Shown: positions 31,654-39,473, counted from the stretch's first letter. The stretch: DNA of 64,000 nt from Oscillospiraceae bacterium (GCA_009781425.1 WQYC01000010.1:1-64000), one strand, 5' to 3'. Numbers and translations are program-made. Notes: a model not told the origin generated them from the sequence alone.

Positions 31654-33567
31654 ATGCAAAGAAAACGAGTAAAAAACGGTGAATATTACACGCTGATTTC
31701 AGCGACAGTGCTTTTGAGAACCGCATTTTTTCTGCTGACCGCAGGCTTCGCGGCGAGCGAAGCTTTTCTGCTGACCTTCTATGACCTCGGAATTGCTGAT
31801 TTTCTGCTGATTGAGCTGCTTTTAATTATAATAGTAAGCTCGCATTTCCGCGGAAAGGAATGTGTACTAAAAACGCTGTCAATCACCTGGACAAGCCTGT
31901 TTGCGGTGCTTGTGTCGCGGTTGATTTTAATGTACTTTTATAACTTGGAGTTGCTGAACGCATCGGTAATCAGAATGTTTGAGCCGTTGATTATTTACGT
32001 TGTTCCGATTGGAATTATAGTCGCTTTGGCTTTTTCTGTGCAGTTTAAAAAAGCGGGCGCGTACCTTAAAAATTCGCTCTTAAAACCCACAAGCATTGCG
32101 TTTTTTATCACTTGCTTTGTGCTAATCGGTGCATATATTTTTCTTTCGGTGACTTTAATTTACAGGCTTGAAGGCTTCGATTTTAACAGGCAGACCATTG
32201 AAGAGTTTTTCGCGCTTGTTGAGTTCAGCGATAAATTAATCATCGCGAATTACGCGGTTAATTCGCTCTTGATTTGCGGCACGGTGCTTTGTTTTTACAG
32301 AGGTGCGAGAATCACCGATGTTACAATTAAACTTAATTATAAATCAAAAGGAGCAAAAGAAATGAACGGAAAACTATTAATTATAGGTGCGGGCGGCGTG
32401 GCAAGCGCGGCATTCGCGAAGTGCTGTATGAACAGCAAGGTTTTTAAGGAAATCATGCTTGCGAGCCGCACAAAAAGCAAGTGCGACGCGCTTGTCGCAA
32501 AATGGGAAAGCAAGACGGACGCGAAGCTTTTCACCGAGCAGGTGGACGCGGATAATACGCAAGAGTTAATCGCATTAATAGAAAAATTCAAGCCCGACGC
32601 AGTGCTCAATCTTGCGCTTCCGTATCAGGATTTGACGATTATGGACGCTTGCTTAGCGACCAAAACGCACTACATTGACACGGCGAACTACGAGCCGCTC
32701 GACACCGCTAAATTTGAATACAAGTGGCAGTGGGATTACCGGGAACGCTACAAGGAGGCGGGGATTACCGCGCTGCTCGGCAGCGGCTTTGACCCGGGCG
32801 TGACGGGCGTTTTCTGCGCTTATGCGATGAAGCATTACTTCGATGAAATTCATTATATTGATATTCTCGACTGCAACGGCGGCGACCACGGCTATCCTTT
32901 TGCGACGAATTTCAACCCCGAAATAAATATCCGCGAGGTCAGCGCGAACGGACGTTATTGGGAAAACGGCGAGTGGATTGAAACAAAGCCGATGGAGATT
33001 AAACGCGAGTATGACTTTGAGGAAGTCGGCAAAAAAGATATGTATCTGCTCTATCATGAGGAGCTTGAATCGCTCGCGAAAAACATCAAGGGCTTGAAAA
33101 GAATCCGCTTCTTCATGACGTTTGGGCGGAGCTATCTCACGCATCTGCAATGCCTCGAAAACGTAGGCATGACCTCGATTAAGCCGATTAATTATGAAGG
33201 CAAGGAAATCGTTCCGATTCAGTTTCTGAAAGCTGTTCTGCCCGACCCCGCGAGCCTCGGACCCCGCACAAAAGGGAAGACGAACATCGGCTGTATCATG
33301 CAGGGTGTGAAGGACGGCAAGCCGCTTAAATACTACGTTTATAACATCTGCGACCATGAAGAATGTTACGAGGAAGTCGGCACGCAGGCGATTTCCTACA
33401 CTACGGGCGTTCCGGCGATGATAGGCGCAATGCTTGTGATGAACGGCGAGTGGCGCAAGCCGGGAGTTTTCAACACCGAGGACTTCGACCCTGACCCGTT
33501 CATGGACGCGCTGAATAAGTGGGGACTGCCGTGGAAAGAGTGCTTTGAGCCGGTGTTGGTGGAGTAG
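31654..33567 (+). CDS. Membrane domain fused to carboxy(nor)spermidine dehydrogenase
   Basis: One open frame of 637 residues. Residues 1-236 contain about six hydrophobic segments of an unknown membrane protein ('DFLLIELLLIIIVSSHF'). Residues 237-637 are a complete saccharopine-dehydrogenase-like carboxynorspermidine dehydrogenase: 'MNGKLLIIGAGGVASAAFAK', 'LLGSGFDPGVTGVF' and 'CNGGDHGYPFATNFNP'. The enzyme reductively joins putrescine (or diaminopropane) with aspartate semialdehyde. At the junction AAAGGAG lies 7 bases before ATG 32362, a perfect independent start. So the frame may yield a fusion, a free 401-residue enzyme, or both. The usual enzyme is soluble and about 400 residues. Confidence 0.88.
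   Translation: MQRKRVKNGEYYTLISATVLLRTAFFLLTAGFAASEAFLLTFYDLGIADFLLIELLLIIIVSSHFRGKECVLKTLSITWTSLFAVLVSRLILMYFYNLELLNASVIRMFEPLIIYVVPIGIIVALAFSVQFKKAGAYLKNSLLKPTSIAFFITCFVLIGAYIFLSVTLIYRLEGFDFNRQTIEEFFALVEFSDKLIIANYAVNSLLICGTVLCFYRGARITDVTIKLNYKSKGAKEMNGKLLIIGAGGVASAAFAKCCMNSKVFKEIMLASRTKSKCDALVAKWESKTDAKLFTEQVDADNTQELIALIEKFKPDAVLNLALPYQDLTIMDACLATKTHYIDTANYEPLDTAKFEYKWQWDYRERYKEAGITALLGSGFDPGVTGVFCAYAMKHYFDEIHYIDILDCNGGDHGYPFATNFNPEINIREVSANGRYWENGEWIETKPMEIKREYDFEEVGKKDMYLLYHEELESLAKNIKGLKRIRFFMTFGRSYLTHLQCLENVGMTSIKPINYEGKEIVPIQFLKAVLPDPASLGPRTKGKTNIGCIMQGVKDGKPLKYYVYNICDHEECYEEVGTQAISYTTGVPAMIGAMLVMNGEWRKPGVFNTEDFDPDPFMDALNKWGLPWKECFEPVLVE
32362..33567 (+). CDS. Alternative product: stand-alone carboxy(nor)spermidine dehydrogenase
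   Basis: This is the internal start of the frame above. The ATG at 32362 has AAAGGAG at optimal distance, and the 401-residue product matches the usual size of the enzyme, beginning with its Rossmann motif. Together with nspC it would make spermidine through carboxyspermidine. This start is probably used even if the fusion is also made. Confidence 0.75.
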   Translation: MNGKLLIIGAGGVASAAFAKCCMNSKVFKEIMLASRTKSKCDALVAKWESKTDAKLFTEQVDADNTQELIALIEKFKPDAVLNLALPYQDLTIMDACLATKTHYIDTANYEPLDTAKFEYKWQWDYRERYKEAGITALLGSGFDPGVTGVFCAYAMKHYFDEIHYIDILDCNGGDHGYPFATNFNPEINIREVSANGRYWENGEWIETKPMEIKREYDFEEVGKKDMYLLYHEELESLAKNIKGLKRIRFFMTFGRSYLTHLQCLENVGMTSIKPINYEGKEIVPIQFLKAVLPDPASLGPRTKGKTNIGCIMQGVKDGKPLKYYVYNICDHEECYEEVGTQAISYTTGVPAMIGAMLVMNGEWRKPGVFNTEDFDPDPFMDALNKWGLPWKECFEPVLVE

Positions 33568-33574
33568 GAGTATA

Positions 33575-33850
33575 ATGAAAGCAAGAGCTATTATATCTTT
33601 AATATGCGGGCTTTATGGAGTCTTAGTTTGGATTTTGCCTTTAATGGAAAATGTGTTGCAAATTGATATTGGAGTAATGATTATTTTTGCATTACCTATA
33701 TGTATATTTGCAATCATTTTAGGTTCAATAGCCATGAAGAAAATAGGAAAAAACGGCTCAGGATTTAAAATAGCTGTTACAGGTTTTATTCTTGGAATAG
33801 TAGGATTTATACTCGCTTTATTGCCTTATGTATTTTATAGATTTTTTTGA
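33575..33850 (+). CDS. Small DUF4190-like membrane protein
   Basis: The 91-residue protein has three hydrophobic segments and Gly-rich helix ends ('GFKIAVTGFILGIVGFIL'), resembling DUF4190. AGGAG precedes the ATG at 33575; the track start at 33545 lies in the previous gene. The gene is AT-rich compared with its neighbours. Function unknown. Confidence 0.65.
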   Translation: MKARAIISLICGLYGVLVWILPLMENVLQIDIGVMIIFALPICIFAIILGSIAMKKIGKNGSGFKIAVTGFILGIVGFILALLPYVFYRFF

Positions 33851-33856
33851 TATTAA

Positions 33857-33966
33857 ACCACCCCGCCGCTTCGCGGCACCCCTCCAACGGAGGGGAATTG
33901 GGAACTGCTAAATTAATAGATATTCCCCTCCTTGGAGGGGTGGCAGGCGAAGCCTGACGGGGTGGT
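33857..33966. mobile_element. MITE-like 110-bp palindromic element, copy 2
   Basis: It has the same ends (ACCACCCCG, CGGGGTGGT) and the same inner pairs (CCCCTCC/GGAGGGG) as the element at 28741-28851. It sits directly upstream of nspC and leaves 24 bases before its start, which contain AAAGGTAG. Confidence 0.85.
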
Positions 33967-33990
33967 TAAATTACGATAAAGGTAGTAATT

Positions 33991-35115
33991 ATGCACACTT
34001 GGCTTAAAAACTTAAAAACCCCCTGCTACGTCATTGACGAGGCGGGGCTGATAAAAAACCTTGAAATCCTGCGCGGCTTGGAAGCTCGCACAGGCTGTAA
34101 AGTCCTGCTCGCGCAGAAGGCTTTTTCGGCGTTCGCGCTGTATCCTTTAATTGCGAAATACATCAGCGGCACGACGGCAAGCGGGCTTTTTGAAGCGCGG
34201 CTCGGCTACGAACATATGAGCGGCGAAACCCACGTCTTTTCCCCCGCCTACACCGAGGAAGACTTCGCAGAGCTTGTGAAAATCTGCGACTGCATAGTTT
34301 TTAATTCCTTTGCACAGTGGGAAAAATATAAATCTGCAATTCCGCGCAATATTTCCGCAGGTCTGCGCGTAAATCCCGAGCTATCTACGCAGAATCATGC
34401 AATCTACGACCCCTGCGCGCCGTTTTCGCGCTTGGGCGCGACATTAGAGAGCCTTAAAAACAAAGACTTAACAGGAATCGCGGGACTGCACTTTCATACA
34501 CTTTGCGAGCAGGATTCAGACGCGCTTGAAGCTACGCTTGATGAATTTGAAAAGAAATTCAACTATATTTTCCCGCAACTCAAATGGGTAAACCTCGGCG
34601 GCGGTCATCATATCACGCGCGAGGATTATGACATAGAACGGCTTGAAAGGTGCATTGCGCGCATGAAAGCATACGGCTTGCAAGTCTATATCGAGCCCGG
34701 CGAAGCCGTCGCGTTGAACGCGGGTTGGTTCGCGGCGAGCGTGCTTGATGTCGTGCAAAACGGCATGAGCATTGCAATTTTGGACGCTTCGGCGGCCTGC
34801 CATATGCCCGACGTGCTTGAAATGCCTTATCGTCCGCGAATCGTCGGCGCAGGAGAAATTGACGAGAAAAAACACGTTTATCGTCTTGCGGGGAACACCT
34901 GCCTTGCGGGCGACGTGATTGGGGATTACAGCTTCGACTGTGAACTAAAAAGTGGCGATAAGCTGCTTTTCTGCGACATGGCGATATACTCGATGGTGAA
35001 AAATAATACGTTCAACGGCATGCCGCTGCCTTCGATTGCGGTTCTGCGCGAGTCGGGCGAGCTCGAAATTATAAAGGAATTCGGATATGAGGATTTTAAG
35101 GGGAGATTATCGTAG
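33991..35115 (+). CDS. nspC: Carboxynorspermidine/carboxyspermidine decarboxylase
   Basis: NspC is a PLP enzyme of the alanine-racemase fold that removes the carboxyl group in the last step of the alternative spermidine route. It has 374 residues. 'PCYVIDEAGLIKNL' and 'KVLLAQKAFSAFALYP' (PLP Lys) lie at the N-terminus, 'GLHFHTLCEQDSDALEATL' and 'WVNLGGGHHITREDYD' in the middle, and 'LAGNTCLAGDVIGDY' (the Cys of the second active-site half) near the C-terminus. It is the normal partner of the dehydrogenase upstream; the MITE copy 2 and the DUF4190 gene separate them. Confidence 0.95.
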   Translation: MHTWLKNLKTPCYVIDEAGLIKNLEILRGLEARTGCKVLLAQKAFSAFALYPLIAKYISGTTASGLFEARLGYEHMSGETHVFSPAYTEEDFAELVKICDCIVFNSFAQWEKYKSAIPRNISAGLRVNPELSTQNHAIYDPCAPFSRLGATLESLKNKDLTGIAGLHFHTLCEQDSDALEATLDEFEKKFNYIFPQLKWVNLGGGHHITREDYDIERLERCIARMKAYGLQVYIEPGEAVALNAGWFAASVLDVVQNGMSIAILDASAACHMPDVLEMPYRPRIVGAGEIDEKKHVYRLAGNTCLAGDVIGDYSFDCELKSGDKLLFCDMAIYSMVKNNTFNGMPLPSIAVLRESGELEIIKEFGYEDFKGRLS

Positions 35116-35128
35116 CGCAACTTTTTAT

Positions 35129-35155
35129 GTTTTACTTTAGTGTTATAAGTAAAAC
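35129..35155 (+). promoter_or_regulatory. Hairpin next to the lipoprotein gene's ribosome binding site
   Basis: GTTTTACTT pairs perfectly with AAGTAAAAC around a 9-base loop, ending one base before the AGGAGG of the lipoprotein gene. It could be an operator or an RNA element limiting translation. No clear -35/-10 pair was found. Confidence 0.35.
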
Positions 35156-35169
35156 AGGAGGATTCTAAC

Positions 35170-35745
35170 ATGAAAAAGTTATTAAGCGCATTATTTTGCA
35201 CTATTTTGGTTTTCGCAGCTGTCGGGTGCAGTAAAACTACCGAAGAACCGCAAGCAATTCCACAAATTGACGAACCGGAAACTATAACCGAGCAAAGCAG
35301 CAGCGTAACTGTTGACGATTTCGTTCTGACAGTTTACACCGATAAGAATATTTACACTACAGACGAAGAAATAGAAATTTGGGCGGATTTTAAGTATATC
35401 GGAAGCCAAGATTCAATTGAAATTTTCCATTCAAGCGACTATTTAGTTTACACTATCTTTGACGGCGAACGTTACTGGAACAATGGATTTGTAAATACTA
35501 TTTTAATCAGCAGTATCTTAACGAAAGACGTGGCAGAGCATCACGATTTCAAAAAAAGCGGCGGCTGGAGCGGGGACGACCCCGACGCGGCTTTCTGGGA
35601 GGAATTCTACAGTGCATCGGATTTGCGCCTACCCGCAGGTGAATATACCGTAACAGCGCACGTTGATTTTTCTCTGTCGGACGAAAATATGCTCGGAACG
35701 CGCAATCAATTTAAAACCGAATTGCAAATTACAGTAAAAGAATAA
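35170..35745 (+). CDS. Hypothetical lipoprotein
   Basis: The 191-residue protein starts with a lipoprotein signal (MKKLLSALFCTILVFAAVGC, lipobox AAVGC), then a Glu/Thr-rich linker and a beta-rich domain: 'YTTDEEIEIWADFKYIG' and 'LPAGEYTVTAHVDFSL'. The pattern resembles Ig-like domains of intracellular-proteinase-inhibitor type (BsuPI), but this is uncertain. Surface protein of unknown role. Confidence 0.7.
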   Translation: MKKLLSALFCTILVFAAVGCSKTTEEPQAIPQIDEPETITEQSSSVTVDDFVLTVYTDKNIYTTDEEIEIWADFKYIGSQDSIEIFHSSDYLVYTIFDGERYWNNGFVNTILISSILTKDVAEHHDFKKSGGWSGDDPDAAFWEEFYSASDLRLPAGEYTVTAHVDFSLSDENMLGTRNQFKTELQITVKE

Positions 35746-35752
35746 AACTAAA

Positions 35753-35776
35753 AAACCTGCCGTTTAAGGCAGGTTT
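35753..35776. terminator. Bidirectional intrinsic terminator
   Basis: AAACCTGCC pairs with GGCAGGTTT around 6 bases, followed by AATTTTATT on the plus strand and TTTTTAG on the minus strand. It separates the convergent lipoprotein gene and the gene at 35781. Confidence 0.85.
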
Positions 35777-35780
35777 AATT

Positions 35781-36734
35781 TTATTCATTAGCCGCTAACA
35801 ATGCCGCAATCGCTTCGGGTGACATATTACCGCCCGGTGATTCTTCGGCGGCGGGAGCGGGAGCCTCTTCAACAGCAGGGGTTTCGGGTTCCGGTTCTTC
35901 CTGCGGGACGCCGAGGACGTCGTCCCCTACATCGGGTGCGGAATTCGCCGCTAACATCGCGGCTATAGCTTCAGGTGACATATTTCCGCCAGATGACTCT
36001 TCAGCGGCGGGCGCGGGTTCCGGTTCGGGTGCGGAATTCGCCGCCAACATCGCCGCAATAGCTTCGGGTGACATATTTCCACCAGGTGCTTCTTCGGCGG
36101 CAGGAGCTTCGTCGGGGGTTTCATCTTCTTCGCCGCCCATTGACGCCATCAGCGAATTAATCATATCCTCGCTCATCGTGTCGACTTCCGCTTCGGAGAC
36201 TGCCGGCTGTTCGGCTTCCTCAGTAACAGGCTCAGAACTTTCTGAAACAGCAGGAACGGCGGTTTCTTCCGCGGCGTTCGCCGCTTCAAGCGATTCAAGG
36301 TACTTTTTATAGCTGTTTTCGTAGTAATTCCTGTGTTCCTGTAGAGCGGACTTATAATTTATTTCTTCGTTTTCAAAGCGAAGCCAGTATTTATCGCCCG
36401 GAAGCATACCGCGGGTCTTGCGAATCACTGTGTAGGGGTGATACTCCTCAATGCCGAAGCGTTCCAATTCAATGGCGGTATAAGGCGTTTTATCGGGAAA
36501 AATCCTGCTCGTGAACAGGAAATAAATGTCGTTAATCGTCAGCGGACGTCTGATACTGGTCAGAATCTTCTCGCCTGCGTTGGGGTTAAAGCTGTAGTCT
36601 ACAGTCCCCGTGTCCGAAATTGTATACTCCGCGAGCAACGTATTTCCCGATAAAAGCTCGAAAACAAGCGGATACGGGATTTCAAACGGCTCGGGATTTA
36701 TTATATTATAAGTATGGGATTTTATTACTTTCAT
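35781..36734 (-). CDS. Hypothetical protein with repeated MSPEAIAAMLAAN motifs
   Basis: The 317-residue protein has an N-terminal domain of about 145 residues ('VIKSHTYNIINPEPFEIPYP') and a long Glu/Pro/Ala tail. The tail holds three copies of GGNMSPEAIAAMLAAN plus a weaker 'TMSEDMINSLMASMGGEE'. The motif recalls the N-terminal 'LSQEEIDALL' peptide of FliM/FliY that binds CheY. A GTAGGG palindrome inserted in frame supplies 'DVGDDVLGVP' between copies. The ATG at 36734 has GGAG 7 bases upstream; the track's longer start lies in the promoter. No signal peptide. Function unknown. Confidence 0.6.
   Translation of the reverse strand: MKVIKSHTYNIINPEPFEIPYPLVFELLSGNTLLAEYTISDTGTVDYSFNPNAGEKILTSIRRPLTINDIYFLFTSRIFPDKTPYTAIELERFGIEEYHPYTVIRKTRGMLPGDKYWLRFENEEINYKSALQEHRNYYENSYKKYLESLEAANAAEETAVPAVSESSEPVTEEAEQPAVSEAEVDTMSEDMINSLMASMGGEEDETPDEAPAAEEAPGGNMSPEAIAAMLAANSAPEPEPAPAAEESSGGNMSPEAIAAMLAANSAPDVGDDVLGVPQEEPEPETPAVEEAPAPAAEESPGGNMSPEAIAALLAANE
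35904..35930 (-). repeat. GTAGGG palindrome in frame inside a coding sequence
   Basis: Read on the minus strand, GTAGGGGACGACGTCCTCGG continues CGTCCCG. It differs from the copy at 61648-61674 by one base. GGGACG and CGTCCC form the stem. It encodes VGDDVLGVP here. Confidence 0.9.
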
Positions 36735-36768
36735 AGTTTTCTCCGGCTTTTTTGATATTACACACATT

Positions 36769-36797
36769 ATTATAACATAATATTGTTGACTCGTCAA
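36769..36797 (-). promoter_or_regulatory. Sigma-A promoter, leftward, interlocked with the gltA promoter
   Basis: On the minus strand, TTGACG and TATAAT are separated by 17 bases. Its -35 box (36792-36797) lies inside the spacer of the rightward gltA promoter. Confidence 0.88.
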
Positions 36798-36814
36798 CTG
36801 TTTTGTGTTATAAT
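36786..36814 (+). promoter_or_regulatory. Sigma-A promoter of gltA, interlocked with the leftward promoter
   Basis: TTGACT and TATAAT are separated by 17 bases. Its -35 box lies inside the spacer of the leftward promoter; the two -35 boxes abut as TTGACTCGTCAA. Confidence 0.9.
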
Positions 36815-36841
36815 TATTAAGATGAAAGGAGATTATATTTT

Positions 36842-38212
36842 ATGGTACAGAAATTAAATTCTTATTCGGAAATTACAGAAGACATTGTAAAGCTGTCAGA
36901 GAGGGTTGTCAGCAATATGCAAATCAACCCTGAGCTATATACAAAATACGAGGTAAAGCGCGGTTTAAGAGACATCAGCGGCAAGGGTGTGCTTGCAGGG
37001 CTGACGAACATCGCCGAGGTTAAGTCTTACACAATCGACGACGGCGAGATGATTCCCTGCGAAGGGAAGCTGTATTATCACGGCTATGACATTGACGAAA
37101 TCGTGAAGGGCTTCGTGAAAAATAAGCGGCACGGCTTTGAGGAAACTATTTATCTGCTTCTTTTCGGGGAATTACCTACGCCCGAGCAGTTAAAATTCTT
37201 CAACGAACTCTTGATAGCTTACCGCGACCTGCCGCCAAGCTTCACGCGCGACGTAATCTTAAAAGCACCGAGCCGCGATATGATGAATTCGTTGGCAAGG
37301 AGCGTGCTGACGCTTTACTCATACGACGAAAAAGCCGATGACATCTCGATTCCGAATATTTTGAGGCAGTCGCTCCAGCTTATTTCGCTCTTTCCGAGGC
37401 TTGCGGTCTACGGCTATCACGGCTTCAAGCACTATCACGAGGACCAGAGCTTGTACATTCACGCACCCTTACCCGAGCTTTCAACAGCGCAGAACATACT
37501 TTATATGCTTCGCCCGGACAATCAGTACACCGCGCTCGAAGCGGAAGTGCTCGACATAGCCTTAGTTCTGCACGCTGACCACGGCGGCGGGAACAACTCG
37601 ACGTTCACCTCCCGCGTAATTACCTCGTCGGGAACCGATACTTACTCAACTATAGCAGCGGCAATCGGCTCGCTTAAAGGCCCCAAGCACGGCGGCGCAA
37701 ACATAAAGGTCTCGCAGATGTTCGACGACATGAAGGAAAAAGTCAAAAACTGGGAGGACGACCACCAAATCGAGCAGTATCTTGCAGACCTGCTCGACAA
37801 AAAAGCGTTCGACAACTCCGGCTTGATTTACGGCATGGGTCACGCTGTTTACTCGCTGTCTGACCCGCGCGCGTTGATTTTCAAGCAGTATGTTGAGCAG
37901 CTGTCCAACGAAAAAGGTCTCGCAGACGAATTTAAGCTTTACTCCCGCGTTGAGCGGCTCGCTCCCGAGGTAATCGGCGCGAAGCGCAAGACCTTCAAAG
38001 GCGTCAGCGCGAACGTAGACTTCTACAGCGGCTTTGTTTATAAAATGCTTGAGCTCCCCGAAGAACTGTTCACGCCTATCTTCGCGATTTCGAGGATTCC
38101 GGGCTGGTGCGCGCACCGCATGGAAGAAATCACAGGAAGCGGCAAGATTATCAGACCGGCTTATAAAAATATCCGCAAGCACCGTGAGTACGTTGATTTT
38201 AATAACAGATAA
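36842..38212 (+). CDS. gltA: Citrate synthase
   Basis: The enzyme condenses oxaloacetate and acetyl-CoA, here likely for glutamate synthesis. Active-site blocks are visible: 'LHADHGGGNNSTFTSRVITS', 'GPKHGGANIKV' and 'YGMGHAVYSLSDPRA'. The His, His, Asp triad is expected in these and in 'GVSANVDFYSGFVYKML'. At 456 residues it is of the longer Clostridia form. AAAGGAG precedes the start. A terminator follows. Confidence 0.96.
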   Translation: MVQKLNSYSEITEDIVKLSERVVSNMQINPELYTKYEVKRGLRDISGKGVLAGLTNIAEVKSYTIDDGEMIPCEGKLYYHGYDIDEIVKGFVKNKRHGFEETIYLLLFGELPTPEQLKFFNELLIAYRDLPPSFTRDVILKAPSRDMMNSLARSVLTLYSYDEKADDISIPNILRQSLQLISLFPRLAVYGYHGFKHYHEDQSLYIHAPLPELSTAQNILYMLRPDNQYTALEAEVLDIALVLHADHGGGNNSTFTSRVITSSGTDTYSTIAAAIGSLKGPKHGGANIKVSQMFDDMKEKVKNWEDDHQIEQYLADLLDKKAFDNSGLIYGMGHAVYSLSDPRALIFKQYVEQLSNEKGLADEFKLYSRVERLAPEVIGAKRKTFKGVSANVDFYSGFVYKMLELPEELFTPIFAISRIPGWCAHRMEEITGSGKIIRPAYKNIRKHREYVDFNNR

Positions 38213-38217
38213 TACAA

Positions 38218-38241
38218 AAAGGACACCTTTCGGTGTCCTTT
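38218..38241. terminator. Bidirectional intrinsic terminator
   Basis: AAAGGACACC pairs with GGTGTCCTTT around TTTC. The T run is stronger on the minus strand (CCTTTTTG), so it serves gltA and the convergent gene at 38256. Confidence 0.85.
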
Positions 38242-38255
38242 GAATTTGTAAGTTA

Positions 38256-38666
38256 TTATTGAAAATCCTCATCGGACGCTTCAGCCATGAAAAAATCGTC
38301 GCTGCCGTCGATAATATCGTCTTCGTCAATTATAATCGCCTTATCGCGCCCTGTTACCTTATCCTTCAGCTCGCCGACGAAATTCCCAGCAGACTCCTTA
38401 ACGTCGCAGACAGTCTGCTCGCCTTTTTTAACCATGTCTTGCTTTCTTATATCATTAATGCCCTCGACTATTTTATCCGCGCCTGTTTTAATCGCGCCGA
38501 CAGCGAACATGGACGCCTTGTGGAACTTCTCGCCGTAGGTTTCGTTCTCGCTTGCGTAGATTACAGCGTCTTCTTCTTCGTCAATTTTCGCGCCTAATTT
38601 TTTACTCAAATAAACTCCGAGACCCACGAGAGCGGCTCCGCCAAGCAAAATAGTAGTAAGTTTCAT
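38256..38666 (-). CDS. Small membrane-anchored acidic protein
   Basis: The 136-residue protein has one N-terminal hydrophobic helix ('TTILLGGAALVGLGVYLSKK') and then a charged, helical region ending in a very acidic tail. The arrangement resembles YtxH-like stress proteins, but there is no firm match. It is transcribed from its own promoter inside the end of trmB. Confidence 0.6.
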   Translation of the reverse strand: MKLTTILLGGAALVGLGVYLSKKLGAKIDEEEDAVIYASENETYGEKFHKASMFAVGAIKTGADKIVEGINDIRKQDMVKKGEQTVCDVKESAGNFVGELKDKVTGRDKAIIIDEDDIIDGSDDFFMAEASDEDFQ

Positions 38667-38702
38667 AAAATCTACCTCCGCATTAAATTTTGTCGTACTA
38701 TA

Positions 38703-38731
38703 AGTATAATATAAAATTGCTTATTTGTCAA
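38703..38731 (-). promoter_or_regulatory. Sigma-A promoter of the gene at 38256
   Basis: On the minus strand, TTGACA and TATACT are 17 bases apart. The -35 box overlaps the last codons of trmB. Confidence 0.85.
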
Positions 38732-39383
38732 CAATTGCCTCTAAATAATTTATTTTATGCCCTAAATTAATAAAAAGACGCTCATACTCGGTAATAATAT
38801 TTCCCGTAATGCCGCTGTTATGTAAGTCGCGGGTGACGTTTTGAACAAGGAAGCCGTTCGCGGAAAGGCTTTCCAAAGAAAAATCGAAGAAACCGCTGTT
38901 ATCGGTTTTAAAGAAAATTCTGCCGTCTTCGATGAGGATTTGCTTGTATATATTTAAGAAAAGCTCGTGCGTCAGCCTGTGCTTCGCGTAACGCTCCTTC
39001 GGAAAAGGACAGCTGAAGTTCAAGTAAATCCGTTCAACTGTATGCGGAGGAATTACAAGAGCCAAGAATTCAGCCATCCCGATTATGTAGCGGACGTTGG
39101 GGATTTGCTCTGCTTTTGTCAGCTCCAATGCAGAAACAGCGACGTTTTCGCTCTTCTCGACAGCTAAAAAGTTAATATCGGGGTTCGCTTTCGCCGCCTG
39201 ATTGACGAAGCCGCCCTTGCCGCAGCCGATTTCGAGCCATAGCGGGTTTGAATTTCCGAAAACGCTGTTAAAAATTAACAATTTTTCTTTTGGTCTTTCG
39301 CCCGTGTCAAAAAGCTTTTGAACAAAAAGCTCGGAACACGCTGAAACCCGCTCAGCAAGGTTCTTTTTCTTTCTCATTCTCAT
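38721..39383 (-). CDS. trmB: tRNA (guanine-N7-)-methyltransferase
   Basis: TrmB methylates G46 in the tRNA variable loop. 'LWLEIGCGKGGFVNQAAK' binds SAM; 'ERIYLNFSCPFPKERYAKHR' is the catalytic block, and 'FKTDNSGFFDFSLE' the C-terminal motif. In most relatives the block reads SDPWPK; here Asp is replaced by Cys and Trp by Phe. I chose ATG 39383 (GGAG 7 bases upstream, N-terminus MRMRKKK as in relatives), giving 220 residues. Confidence 0.9.
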   Translation of the reverse strand: MRMRKKKNLAERVSACSELFVQKLFDTGERPKEKLLIFNSVFGNSNPLWLEIGCGKGGFVNQAAKANPDINFLAVEKSENVAVSALELTKAEQIPNVRYIIGMAEFLALVIPPHTVERIYLNFSCPFPKERYAKHRLTHELFLNIYKQILIEDGRIFFKTDNSGFFDFSLESLSANGFLVQNVTRDLHNSGITGNIITEYERLFINLGHKINYLEAIVDK

Positions 39384-39444
39384 AAAAAAGCTCCAAACGT
39401 TCATGAATTAATAAAAACAAGAACAAACAAATATAAAAATACTA

Positions 39445-39473
39445 TTGAAAAAAGTAAATAAATATGTTATTAT
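39445..39473 (+). promoter_or_regulatory. Sigma-A promoter of cheC
   Basis: TTGAAA and TATTAT are 17 bases apart, 30 bases before the cheC GTG start. Confidence 0.75.
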
